Below are positions 9,301-16,996 of a stretch of 64,000 bases of DNA, in pieces. Position 1 is the first letter of the stretch; every line of letters starts with the position of its first letter. The DNA is from Treponema sp. (GTDB lineage Bacteria; Spirochaetota; Spirochaetia; Treponematales; Treponemataceae), in NCBI GenBank assembly GCA_016290995.1, contig JAEEVR010000001.1:1-64000 (forward strand). Direction: 5' to 3'. The position numbers and the translations under genes are program-made. The notes beneath the pieces were generated by a model. The model did no database searches. It had not been told where the DNA came from and saw only the letters and a list, made by a program, of their open reading frames with translations.

Positions 9301-9321
9301 TAATGCCGCTTCGCGGCATTA
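9301..9321 (+). terminator. Hairpin after the FlhB-C-like gene
   Basis: A perfect 9-bp stem, TAATGCCGC / GCGGCATTA, with a three-base TTC loop, starting 21 bp after the stop codon. No T tract follows, so termination is only a possibility. Confidence 0.35.
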
Positions 9322-9330
9322 GGAAGTCTA

Positions 9331-9350
9331 TTCCCGTGACTTGGGAATGG
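9331..9350. repeat. 20-bp dyad element, copy 2 (putative operator)
   Basis: Identical to 8363-8382. It lies just upstream of a TATATT box and 42 nt before the lipoprotein gene that opens the envelope operon. Confidence 0.6.
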
Positions 9351-9392
9351 GTTATATTTGGTATTGTCGGAGAGTCGACAGGAGGTTTTTGT

Positions 9393-10037
9393 ATGAAAAA
9401 GGTTGTTGTTCTTTTTTCTGGTTGTTTGTCTTTGGCGTTTGCATTTTTTTGTACAGGCTGCGCGAGCGCTCCCAAGGTGAACGAAATTTCCGGCCCTACG
9501 GAAATAATCGAGCACAAAGGAACAGCGTTTGGCGTTGCCCAACCTGACTGGGTGGGCGTAGTGCTTGGCACTCCAAATCAAAAAACTTTGAGCAAGGCAT
9601 TGGGCATCAACAAGCATATTTGGGTTGTCTCAAAAAGCGGCCCTAATCTTGATTTTGTAAAGACTTGGGCAGATCAAGTTGACGCCCGCGCGGAAATTGG
9701 CGCGTCCATCAAACAGGGGATTTCAGATTTTGTGGGCGGCCGCGCACAGGGCGACAAGTCCGATGTTGAGGAAACTGTCGAACGTTATTCAGCCCGCGCG
9801 TCAGCGGTTTCTGTCGCCGGCTTGAACAAAGAAACTGATTGGTGGGTTCTTGGCCGCACAAAGCTTCAAAAAAAGAACGACGCGGAGCCAAAGTACACTT
9901 ATATTGTCGTGTATTCGATGGACGAAGATATGTATTCAAAGCACATCAAGGAAGCGTTCAATGGCGAAAATGACAAGGTTATCGACGACCTTATCAAATA
10001 CCTTATGAACTACACGATGGTTGCGGCAAAAGACTAG
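9393..10037 (+). CDS. Lipoprotein of unknown function (LPP20-like)
   Basis: A 214-residue lipoprotein: a signal peptide with KK start, hydrophobic core and lipobox ending FCTGC (Cys ~24), then a mature domain beginning ASAPKVNEI. The motif GVAQPDWVG followed by a long amphipathic part and SARASAVSVAG resembles the P-x-W start of LPP20-type envelope proteins, but the match is weak. GGAGG at 9381-9385 sets the start; the frame extends upstream to 9291 without a ribosome site. It heads a same-strand run with an LPP20-like protein, a CsgG/LpoB-like protein and an LRR lipoprotein, so an envelope or outer-membrane assembly role is likely. The function is unknown. Confidence 0.75.
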   Translation: MKKVVVLFSGCLSLAFAFFCTGCASAPKVNEISGPTEIIEHKGTAFGVAQPDWVGVVLGTPNQKTLSKALGINKHIWVVSKSGPNLDFVKTWADQVDARAEIGASIKQGISDFVGGRAQGDKSDVEETVERYSARASAVSVAGLNKETDWWVLGRTKLQKKNDAEPKYTYIVVYSMDEDMYSKHIKEAFNGENDKVIDDLIKYLMNYTMVAAKD

Positions 10038-10086
10038 ACTGGTTTTGACGGCGCGGCAGACAGTTTTTTTTTAGCGGGAGGCGAGC

Positions 10087-11067
10087 ATGAAAAAAATAAT
10101 TCTTTTTGTTTGCGTTTTTCGGCTTGCGCTTTGCTATGCCGCGCCGCCAAAATGGATGTTGGATGCGGAAAAACAATTTCCGCCGGAAAATTTCATAGCC
10201 GCTGTAGGAGAAGGCTTGTCTGAAAGCGCGGCGAAAAAAGCGGCGCTTGCGGAATTAAGCGCTTTTTTTGAGCAAAGCATAGCGGCAAAAATCAACGCAT
10301 GGCAGGAGTTCGCGGAAGGCAGTTCTAACAGCTATGAAAACACGAGTGTCACGCAAACTGTTCTTACAGAGAGTCGCGCTGAACTTTCTTGCGTTCGCTA
10401 CGCTAAAAGTTGTTTTGACAAGAGGCGGAACAAGTGGTCGGCTTGCGCTTACATCGTAAAGAAAGATGCGTGGAATGTTCTTGCGCAAAAGATTGACGTG
10501 GCCATGTCTGAATGCGAGGATGCGGACAAGCTTGCGCGCTTGGAACCGCGAGCGCTTCAAAAAATCATTCTTTTGAACAAGGCCAAAAAATATTATGACG
10601 GCTTTTTTGGATTGTACAAAAACGCCCTTGTCATATATCCGGCGCGTTGCGAAGCATTCACCGCGTTCGCAAAAAAGTTCGCTCGCGATTTTAGCTTTTT
10701 GTCCACTCTAAAAAATAAAGCCACAATTACAGTTTTTGTGGTTGGCGATAAAGGGAATAAAATTCGCGGAAAAATCTTGGATTTGCTTTCGCAAAATGGA
10801 ATCGCGGTCGCCTCCTTTGGCGGGATCTATGAGCTTCGCGCGAATGTTGATTGGAACCAAAGTAGATTTGACGGCGAACGCGGCGCGATTTATTCCAGCG
10901 TTCCCCAAATTGAAATTTCAATAAATGGAAAAGACGGAACGACAGTTTCTTTTGCTGGAAAATGCGAAAAGTTTTCCGCGTATAATTTGGAGACGCAGGA
11001 ACGTTTGGCCTTGCATGGCTTGGAAACGCTTTTAGACGAGCGTTTTATTCTTGAATCTTTCAATTGA
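10087..11067 (+). CDS. LPP20-like secreted envelope protein
   Basis: A 326-residue protein with a cleavable signal peptide (MKKIILFVCVF...CYA-A) and no lipobox cysteine at the usual site. The mature start PPKWMLDAEKQFPPENFIAAVGEGLSES fits the LPP20/SIMPL-type pattern (P-x-W, AVGEG, then an Ala-rich helix and ALAELSAFF). The central and C-terminal parts are less clear. GGGAGG precedes the ATG. In many spirochaetes and proteobacteria such proteins sit next to CsgG/LpoB-like genes, as here; the pair may act in outer-membrane secretion or peptidoglycan-synthase activation. The stop codon lies 15 nt before the next start. Family placement is by motif only. Confidence 0.7.
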   Translation: MKKIILFVCVFRLALCYAAPPKWMLDAEKQFPPENFIAAVGEGLSESAAKKAALAELSAFFEQSIAAKINAWQEFAEGSSNSYENTSVTQTVLTESRAELSCVRYAKSCFDKRRNKWSACAYIVKKDAWNVLAQKIDVAMSECEDADKLARLEPRALQKIILLNKAKKYYDGFFGLYKNALVIYPARCEAFTAFAKKFARDFSFLSTLKNKATITVFVVGDKGNKIRGKILDLLSQNGIAVASFGGIYELRANVDWNQSRFDGERGAIYSSVPQIEISINGKDGTTVSFAGKCEKFSAYNLETQERLALHGLETLLDERFILESFN

Positions 11068-11081
11068 GTTTTGGAGGGCTT

Positions 11082-11999
11082 GTGAGAGCGAAGAATTTAG
11101 TTTTTGTATTCCTTTCTCTTTTTTGCTTGAACGCGGCTCGCGCGCGGGAAGATATTGACAGCGTGATAAAAAAAGCCGCCTCTGACATAACCGAAAGATG
11201 TTCTGCAAAAGCGGTTCTGGCTATTGATGATTTTGAAAGTCCCGCGAAAAAACTGACCCTTTACGTTCGCGAGCAATTGGCTGACGCTATTAGCGAAGAA
11301 AGCCGCGGAATGAAAATAGTTACCCGCGAGCGCATGGGTAAAATCGAACAGGAACTACGGTTCCAGAATTCCGGCGTGGTCAGCGAAAAGACAATTGTTT
11401 CAGCGGCGGAACGGCTTGGGGCTAGTTTCATTCTTTTTGGAAAATTGGAAGAATACAAAAGCGGCTGCTCTTTGCTTGTCAGAATGTTGGACGTAAAAAC
11501 CGGCGCTTATCTTTTTAGAAGAACGTATCATTTTCAATATTCGCAAAAGGCGGAACAGCTTTTGGAACGTTCGTCGTCATTTAAAAAAACTTCGCTCGCG
11601 GTTTTTTGCGAGGCCAACAAAAATTCAATTGAATCAATCGCTCCGGCCGCAGGTCTTTCGTTTGACTATGCTTTTTGCCGAAAGCTTTCCGCGGGAGCCA
11701 AAATTGCCGTGAGCCATGACATTCACGAAAAAGAAAACAAGGTTTTTGCCTTGGAAACATTGGCCGCGTTCCGTTTGTATTTTGCCTCTTTGAGCGGAGA
11801 GCCTGTCACCGGTTTTTTTGTTGAGGCGCAAGCAGGTGCCGCTTTTTTGCTAGTCAATTCTGAATTGCGTCCTAAATTTGACGGCGGAGCGGGGGCAGGC
11901 TGCCGCATTGCGTTTTGCGGCTTTTATTTAGAGCCGGAAATCCGCTTTGGCTATCCGTATGTTTTTGGCGCGGGAATCGCGGCGGGAATGAGATTTTAG
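11082..11999 (+). CDS. CsgG/LpoB-like envelope protein with barrel-like C-terminus
   Basis: A 305-residue protein from a GTG start (GGAGG 4 nt upstream; a TTG at 11064 in the same frame lies within the previous gene). The signal peptide is VRAKNLVFVFLSLFCLNAARA. Residues ~25-165 have the CsgG/LpoB layout: AVLAIDDFESP, then VREQLADAI, GMKIVTRERMGKIEQELRFQ, SAAERLGASFILFGKL and VRMLDVKTGAYL. After ~185 the sequence alternates aromatic and small residues in strand-sized blocks ending in a terminal Phe (AAGMRF), like a small beta-barrel or outer-membrane-associated domain. It probably works with the LPP20-like protein encoded just before. Whether it secretes, scaffolds or activates a penicillin-binding protein is open. 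Confidence 0.78.
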   Translation: MRAKNLVFVFLSLFCLNAARAREDIDSVIKKAASDITERCSAKAVLAIDDFESPAKKLTLYVREQLADAISEESRGMKIVTRERMGKIEQELRFQNSGVVSEKTIVSAAERLGASFILFGKLEEYKSGCSLLVRMLDVKTGAYLFRRTYHFQYSQKAEQLLERSSSFKKTSLAVFCEANKNSIESIAPAAGLSFDYAFCRKLSAGAKIAVSHDIHEKENKVFALETLAAFRLYFASLSGEPVTGFFVEAQAGAAFLLVNSELRPKFDGGAGAGCRIAFCGFYLEPEIRFGYPYVFGAGIAAGMRF

Positions 12000-12015
12000 C
12001 TTTGGGGAGGAACGA

Positions 12016-14388
12016 ATGAAAAGAGTTTTTGCTTGTGTTGCCGCTATTGCGGCGTTTTCGCTTTTAGTTTCTTGCGAAAATCCTCTGTTTGTGGAAGCGA
12101 CGCGCCTTTACAAAGTGGATTTTGAAACGAACGGCGGCTCGGCAATTCCGTCCTGCAGGACTGATAAAATTGAAGCCGCTCCGACAACCCAAAAAGAAGG
12201 CGAGCGTTTCATGGGCTGGTACTCAAACGCAGCCTTTGCAGGCGCACAAATATCCTTCCCTTTCACGCCCGCTGGCAACACGATTCTCTACGCAAAGTGG
12301 CTTAAAACTTATCATGTTCGCTTTGAGACAAATGGCGGAAGCGAAGTTCCTGATATGGACACGGACATAATAACCGACCCGCCGGTGTCAACAAAAGATG
12401 GTTGGACGCTTTTAGGCTGGAGCGCGGATTCAGAATCAAAAAAACAAATTTCGTTTCCTTATGAATTGACGGAAGACGCAACATTGCGTGCGTTATGGAC
12501 GGAAAGCTCAAACACGCTTTACAAAGTCGAACATTACAAGCAAAGCGCGTCTCTAGCGGAGGATTTTGAGTCTTATGAATTTGCCGAATTTGAGACGCTT
12601 ACGGGAAAGACAAATTATTTGACGCAAGCGCTTGCAAAAAATTATGAAGGCTTTGTCGCAAAAACTTTTTCGCAAGAAACAATTCGCGCCGACGGTTCGA
12701 CTGTGGTGAAGATTTTGTATGACCGTGAAAAATACATTGTCGCCTTTAACGCCAACGGCGGAACGGGAATAATGAACGCGCAAGATTTTTATTACGGCGT
12801 TTCCAAAGCGTTAAAAGCGAACGCCTTTGAAAAACAGGATTGCGTTTTTACGGGATGGGCGACAACCGTTGACGGCGTTTCTCTTTATGGCGACGTCAAT
12901 TCCTATTTTGCCAATGCGAACGCAACGCTATACGCTGTTTGGAGAGAAATAGAAAACGCAAGCTATAAGGTGGAGCATTGGAAGCAAACGGCGCGGCTGG
13001 ACAGCTATGAACTTGCAAGCGATGGCGTGGAAACGCTTTTTGGAAAGCAAGGCGCGCAAACCGCAGCCGCCGCAAAATCATACGAGGGGTTTTCGTCAAG
13101 AGCTTTTTCCCAGAAGACAATCGCCGCCGACGGTTCGACTTTGGTGAAAATTTATTACGACCGCGAAAAATACATCGTCTCATTTAACGCCAACGGAGCA
13201 AGCGGCGACATGCCTTGCCAAGATTTTTATTACGGCGTTCCGCAAGCGCTAAGCGTAAGCGCGTTTGAAGAAACTGGCTACAGTTTTGACGGTTGGGCGG
13301 AATCTGCCGACGGTGAAATTCTTTATCAAGACGGCCAGAACGTGATGGTGAACGGAGCAAAAACGCTTTACGCAAAGTGGTTTTACGGTGTGGCAGCGAC
13401 AAATGAAACTGTAAAGAATTTAAATCTAACAAGCCTTTTTGATTCTTGCGTTGTTAAAATTTGCGGCGAGATTTCCAATTCAACCCTGGAGGCTTTGGCG
13501 CAAAAAATTGCGCAGGCGAACAAAGACATCACGCTTGACTTGTCTAAAAGCCACGGTCTTGTGGCTGTAAGCCCGACAAGCGAAAGTGAATCTGTTTTTA
13601 AGAATTGCGCGAAGTTAAAGTCCTTGCTTTTGCCAGATGGACTTTCCACTATAGGTAGTTATGCGTTTAAGAATTGCGCGATTTCTTCTGTATATATTCC
13701 GACAAGCGTAAAAACAATTGGATCAAGGGCGTTTTATAGATGCAAGAATATTGATTCTATAAGATTGGATGGGGTTGAAACAATAGGCGATTCCTGTTTT
13801 TATGGCTGCAAAGCATTGACGAATCTGTCAATAAAGAATGCAAAAACCGTTGGCAGCTACGCTTTCGCTTATTGCGACAGCTTGAAGACCGTTTGTCTTG
13901 AAAATATTCAAGAGGTGGGAGGCTGTTCTTTTTGCAATGATGTGAATCTTGAGTCTGTTGTTCTTGCAAATGTTAATTCCATCGGAATTCGCGTGTTTTC
14001 AAACGATGAAAAAATGAGCCGGATTTCAATGACGAATGTCAACGAAATCCGCGACTTTGCTTTTGAAAAATGCGCAAACTTGGTTGATGTGAAAATCGAC
14101 GCTCGCATAGTGGAGCGGGGGGCTTTTGAGAATTGCGCCGTCCTTACCTCTGTGACAATAGGAAGCCGCGTGGCGGAATTGAGAAATAATTACAAGTCTT
14201 CCAGCGAAGCCCATAAGGTTTTTGAAGGATGCGGGGCGCTTTCGTCTGTCGCTTTTGAAGACGCCATAAATTGGTTCTATAAGTATTCCAATTCATATTC
14301 TGGTTCGCTCGATTTGGGCAATGCCGCTAGCAATGCAAGTTATTTAAAAGGATATAGAGGCGAATATGTGTGGTATAAAGAAAAATGA
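12016..14388 (+). CDS. Surface lipoprotein with InlB-type repeats and BspA-type LRRs
   Basis: A 790-residue lipoprotein (lipobox LVSC, Cys20). Residues ~32-165 hold two InlB B-repeat units (VDFETNGGS ... LYAKW; VRFETNGGS ... LRALW). Next come two copies of a ~145-residue unit, each with KVEH-K-Q-A, YEGF, ADGST-VKI-YDREKYIV-FNANG, GW-- and LYAVW/LYAKW blocks. From ~520 on, BspA-type leucine-rich repeats follow (AFKNCAISSVYIP, AFYRCKNIDSI, SCFYGCKALTNL and so on). Such proteins are cell-surface adhesins or host/fibre-binding proteins in treponemes and Bacteroidetes. GGGAGGA precedes the ATG and the gap to the previous gene is 16 nt. AT content rises in the LRR part. Confidence 0.9.
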   Translation: MKRVFACVAAIAAFSLLVSCENPLFVEATRLYKVDFETNGGSAIPSCRTDKIEAAPTTQKEGERFMGWYSNAAFAGAQISFPFTPAGNTILYAKWLKTYHVRFETNGGSEVPDMDTDIITDPPVSTKDGWTLLGWSADSESKKQISFPYELTEDATLRALWTESSNTLYKVEHYKQSASLAEDFESYEFAEFETLTGKTNYLTQALAKNYEGFVAKTFSQETIRADGSTVVKILYDREKYIVAFNANGGTGIMNAQDFYYGVSKALKANAFEKQDCVFTGWATTVDGVSLYGDVNSYFANANATLYAVWREIENASYKVEHWKQTARLDSYELASDGVETLFGKQGAQTAAAAKSYEGFSSRAFSQKTIAADGSTLVKIYYDREKYIVSFNANGASGDMPCQDFYYGVPQALSVSAFEETGYSFDGWAESADGEILYQDGQNVMVNGAKTLYAKWFYGVAATNETVKNLNLTSLFDSCVVKICGEISNSTLEALAQKIAQANKDITLDLSKSHGLVAVSPTSESESVFKNCAKLKSLLLPDGLSTIGSYAFKNCAISSVYIPTSVKTIGSRAFYRCKNIDSIRLDGVETIGDSCFYGCKALTNLSIKNAKTVGSYAFAYCDSLKTVCLENIQEVGGCSFCNDVNLESVVLANVNSIGIRVFSNDEKMSRISMTNVNEIRDFAFEKCANLVDVKIDARIVERGAFENCAVLTSVTIGSRVAELRNNYKSSSEAHKVFEGCGALSSVAFEDAINWFYKYSNSYSGSLDLGNAASNASYLKGYRGEYVWYKEK

Positions 14389-14442
14389 AAAATATTCAAG
14401 TTTGTTTTGTCGAAAAGCGGCGCTTTGCCGCAAGGAGTGTTT

Positions 14443-14673
14443 ATGGAACGAAAAATGTGGTCTAGTTACGAAGAGTTGCAGGAACAGTTGAAAAGCGTTT
14501 TGTCCACGCTAGCTCCGCTGGAACAAGACGTCCTCAAAATGCGCTTTGGCCTTGACGACGGAAAATGCCATACGATAAAGGAAGTGTGCGATCGCTTTGG
14601 TATGACGCGGCTGGAGGTGCGCACGGTGGAAGCCAAGGCCTTGCGACGGTTGAGAATGATGACCACGACATAA
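14443..14673 (+). CDS. Stand-alone sigma-70 region 4 protein
   Basis: A 76-residue protein made almost only of a sigma region 4 helix-turn-helix: LAPLEQDVLKMRFGLDDGKCH, then TIKEVCDRFGMTRLEVRTVEAKALRRLR. The pattern matches the -35-reading domain of housekeeping sigma factors (LREREVLRLRFGL, then [26 protein letters not shown]), but region 2 is missing. It may bind -35 elements or RNA polymerase flap without being a full sigma factor, or be a remnant. AAGGAG at 14432-14437 marks the ATG at 14443; an upstream frame extension to 14407 has no such site. An ankyrin gene starts 5 nt after the stop in a different frame. Confidence 0.75.
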   Translation: MERKMWSSYEELQEQLKSVLSTLAPLEQDVLKMRFGLDDGKCHTIKEVCDRFGMTRLEVRTVEAKALRRLRMMTTT

Positions 14674-14678
14674 ATTGC

Positions 14679-14963
14679 GTGTCCGGCCGCCTTGAAGACC
14701 CTTTGTTGAACGTAGCAATTATCAAGGGGCTCTACGACATTGCAAAAATTTTTGTTGAGGTGGGCGCTGACGTAAACAAGAAGAACAATGTTGAAACCAC
14801 TCCTCTTATGGAAGCCGCGATTAGAGGGGAAACGGAATGCACTAAGCTTTTGATAGAAACGGGCGCCGACTTGTCTTTGTGCGACAATAAAAGTTTTGCC
14901 GCGTTGGAACTTGCAAAGAAGCATGGTGCTGGGGAGGAGATGGTGAGGTTGCTGGAAGGGTAG
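14679..14963 (+). CDS. Short ankyrin-repeat protein
   Basis: About 94 residues from a proposed GTG start at 14679, 5 nt after the sigma-region-4 stop. Ankyrin signatures are clear: LLNVAIIKGLYDIAKIFVEVGADVN, TPLMEAAIRGETECTKLLIETGADL and a final AALELAKKHGAGEEMVRLL. That is about three repeats, enough for a protein-binding platform. There is no ribosome site before the GTG, so translation may be coupled to the upstream gene, or the two may once have been one frame (a -1 shift joins them). The same frame stays open back to 14565 but there encodes the shadow of the sigma gene. The function and partner are unknown. Confidence 0.6.
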   Translation: MSGRLEDPLLNVAIIKGLYDIAKIFVEVGADVNKKNNVETTPLMEAAIRGETECTKLLIETGADLSLCDNKSFAALELAKKHGAGEEMVRLLEG

Positions 14964-15005
14964 GATGTGTTTTTTTGTTGCTGTTATTTTATGAGGGAGG
15001 AAGTC

Positions 15006-15302
15006 ATGGTCAATCATTCATACAAGTTTGCAGGTGGCGACGTTTTGTCAAAAATTGGCGCGGTCTGGTTTGTTTCCTACGCCTATTATAAGTGCGTTGA
15101 TGAAAAACATTTGAATTGGACGCGCACGAGTACTTGTAATGAAAGATGCGTTTTGTATGAACATAACGCCGGACTGCGCCGTTTGTGGCTTGCTGAAATC
15201 TTAAAGATGAGCGGCTCGAAGTTACGCACTAATCCATTTGGGTTGTCGGCAAGAAAAACACGCCGCATGGCTAGGAAGACGCTGGCGCGGATGTTTGGAT
15301 GA
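15006..15302 (+). CDS. Hypothetical 98-residue protein
   Basis: Start ATG with GGGAGG at 14995-15000. The protein begins MVNHSYKFAGGDVLSKIGAVWFVSYAYYKCV and ends in a basic stretch (SARKTRRMARKTLARMFG). It has no signal peptide and only a weak hydrophobic patch. Two cysteines near WTRTSTCNERC suggest a small fold, possibly metal-bound, but no family was recognised. It shares the composition of the upstream genes rather than that of the AT-rich island that follows. Confidence 0.5.
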   Translation: MVNHSYKFAGGDVLSKIGAVWFVSYAYYKCVDEKHLNWTRTSTCNERCVLYEHNAGLRRLWLAEILKMSGSKLRTNPFGLSARKTRRMARKTLARMFG

Positions 15303-15316
15303 GGGGTGTTTCGTCC

Positions 15317-15345
15317 TTGTTGTTTTGTCTCTTTTGTGTTATAAT
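15317..15345 (+). promoter_or_regulatory. Promoter of the AT-rich HNH island
   Basis: TTGTTG (15317-15322), a 17-bp spacer and consensus TATAAT (15340-15345), about 28 nt of leader before the ATG at 15380, which has GGAGG at 15370-15374. Confidence 0.55.
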
Positions 15346-15379
15346 ATTTGTTGTGGAAACACATTGAATGGAGGTGTAT

Positions 15380-15691
15380 ATGTATTTAGAAGGTTTTGTG
15401 TCTTATTGCGAGACGCCAGGCATTGGAGCTTCAGGAAAGGGGACGTCTTATAGAAACGCAATTCAATATTTATGTAATTATTTAAAAATCGATATAAATA
15501 CATTCTCTAAGGAGGATTTAAATTGTATAAAGGACCACGAGTATGAGATTTCCTGTTCGGGAAGTAACTTTTATAAAGATTTATTGAAATATTTAACTTC
15601 ACAAGGTAGAAAGTCTTATTTAAGTGGCGGCTTTATTAGAGCGGCTCTTCCTTATTTTTATGACTATTGTGAAACTCAAAATATCATATAG
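15380..15691 (+). CDS. Small AT-rich protein beside the HNH endonuclease
   Basis: A 103-residue protein in an AT-rich island. The layout GKGTSYRNAIQYLCNYLKID, then a DL-CI segment, and SYLSGGFIRAALPYFYDYC resembles the helical N-terminal domain found in front of several HNH restriction-type endonucleases and in SAM-like/core-binding domains (two helices, a conserved Gly-Ser-Tyr-Ala turn and an Ala-Ala-Leu helix). It may therefore be a DNA-binding subunit or the split-off N-terminus of the endonuclease encoded 98 bp downstream. GGAGG at 15370-15374 favours the ATG at 15380 over the ATG at 15368. The comparison is by memory of the pattern only. Confidence 0.6.
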   Translation: MYLEGFVSYCETPGIGASGKGTSYRNAIQYLCNYLKIDINTFSKEDLNCIKDHEYEISCSGSNFYKDLLKYLTSQGRKSYLSGGFIRAALPYFYDYCETQNII

Positions 15692-15789
15692 AAGAGAGTC
15701 ACATCCTTGTTTTTTGGCAAAATATGGGATTGTAATTGGAAATATGGGGCAAATTGTAGATTTTTTATATATTTAGAGGTAAAAATATA

Positions 15790-16758
15790 ATGGCAGGGAC
15801 AGTAAAGAGGACAAATCCTGGAGATGCTGCTAATGTTTTTGTTAGGTGTATGCTCAGTGATATAAGCGACCTTTTGGGTGGTTTTTCAAAAGAGGATTTG
15901 GATAGAACTGTAGACTATTTTGATTATAAATGTCCTTATACTGGTGAAGACATTTCAGTTGAATATAGAACCGGAAAGTGGGTACTAGATCATTTAATTC
16001 CTCATAATAGAGAATCTGTCGGTTTGAATCTATATGGAAATATAATTGTGACAACGCGTACAACTAATTCTGCTAAAGCCGCAAAATCTTATGAAGATTT
16101 TATTAGATATGAAACAAAAGGAACGCAGGAGGAAAAAGAAACAAGAATTCAAAAAATCAGGGCTTTTCAAAAGGAATCAGGTTATTTTGATAAAGTTAAA
16201 AATATTGATGAAATAAAGGAACTCTGTAAAAAAGAATATAATTCTATACAGAAAAAATTGAAGGATCATATAACTTATTATGAATCTATTTTGGGTAAGA
16301 AAAAAGAAGTTGTAGAAAATCATCCAGAAAAAAGTTGTTTCATCAGAAACAATCAAGCTCAAAACTGTAGCAATATTTCAAATATTGAAAAGTCAAACAG
16401 TAAAGAGAATGCAATGACTAAATCGATGGCAAAACGTCTTTTTAGAAATTGTGGGTTTCCTGTATCAGGTAATGTTACTTTTTCTTCTGAAAATAATTCA
16501 TACGGAAGAAAATTTTGGGCAAATCCAAAACTAGATCTTTTATGTGGGGATTGGTGGCTGATTTTGAATGATATTGATAAACGGAGGATTCATTTGTTTT
16601 TTATCCCTGCAAACGCAATTAAGGAAGGTGATGTTATTGTAAGGGCTGACAAGCCTGAATTGATAGATATACAGATTAATTATGACGATGATTTGTTTTT
16701 GGATAGCCGAAGTAAAATATCATTTCGTGATTGGTTTGTAAAATCAATTGAGTATTGA
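15790..16758 (+). CDS. HNH endonuclease (candidate restriction/defence nuclease)
   Basis: A 322-residue protein. The HNH/treble-clef core is seen at ~45-95: CPYTGEDI, the catalytic DHLIPHNR, then GNIIVTTRTTNSAKAAKSY with the conserved Asn. A long Lys/Glu-rich helical region follows, then a C-terminal domain containing MTKSMAKRLFRNCGFPV and a beta-rich end (WWLILNDIDKRRIHLFFIPAN) that may read the DNA target. The codon use is strongly AT-rich compared with flanking genes, a sign of transfer. AGAGGT lies before the ATG at 15790. No methyltransferase is visible in the window, so it would be either an orphan or a modification-dependent or phage-directed nuclease. Confidence 0.75.
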   Translation: MAGTVKRTNPGDAANVFVRCMLSDISDLLGGFSKEDLDRTVDYFDYKCPYTGEDISVEYRTGKWVLDHLIPHNRESVGLNLYGNIIVTTRTTNSAKAAKSYEDFIRYETKGTQEEKETRIQKIRAFQKESGYFDKVKNIDEIKELCKKEYNSIQKKLKDHITYYESILGKKKEVVENHPEKSCFIRNNQAQNCSNISNIEKSNSKENAMTKSMAKRLFRNCGFPVSGNVTFSSENNSYGRKFWANPKLDLLCGDWWLILNDIDKRRIHLFFIPANAIKEGDVIVRADKPELIDIQINYDDDLFLDSRSKISFRDWFVKSIEY

Positions 16759-16845
16759 TCGGATTTTCTCTATGGCCTTCTTAAAGACGGCAAATATACT
16801 TTAGAAACTGCTCGGGCGGAGCGTTTGTCCACTATATGAAAAAGC

Positions 16846-16982
16846 ACTTTTCTTGGCGACTTTTTGATAAAATTTACACTTTTCTTGACGACTTTTGCGT
16901 TTTCGGTGTCATTTTTTTCCAAATTTTCCTGTTTTTCGGTGTCATTTTTGCCCATTTCTCTTGATTTTCCGGTGTCATTTTG
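16846..16982. repeat. Degenerate ~33-bp tandem repeat upstream of the AAA ATPase
   Basis: Two ACTTTTCTTG-CGACTTTT units start at 16846 and 16878. Three CGGTGTCATTTT units have CGGTGTC at 16904, 16937 and 16970. The spacing is 32-33 bp throughout, so this is one degenerate array of about five units. The last unit overlaps the promoter of the gene at 16997. Confidence 0.65.
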
Positions 16983-16989
16983 TTACAAT
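16961..16989 (+). promoter_or_regulatory. Promoter of the AAA/DUF4143 gene (leaderless type)
   Basis: TTGATT (16961-16966), 17 bp, TACAAT (16984-16989), then only 7 nt to the ATG at 16997 with no ribosome site. The mRNA should begin at or next to the start codon. Confidence 0.65.
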
Positions 16990-16996
16990 TTAGGCT

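Noticed and set aside
16770..16955. Minus-strand open frame of 61 codons
   Set aside because: It is the translation of the 33-bp repeat array (NDTE-type repeats) and has no ribosome site.
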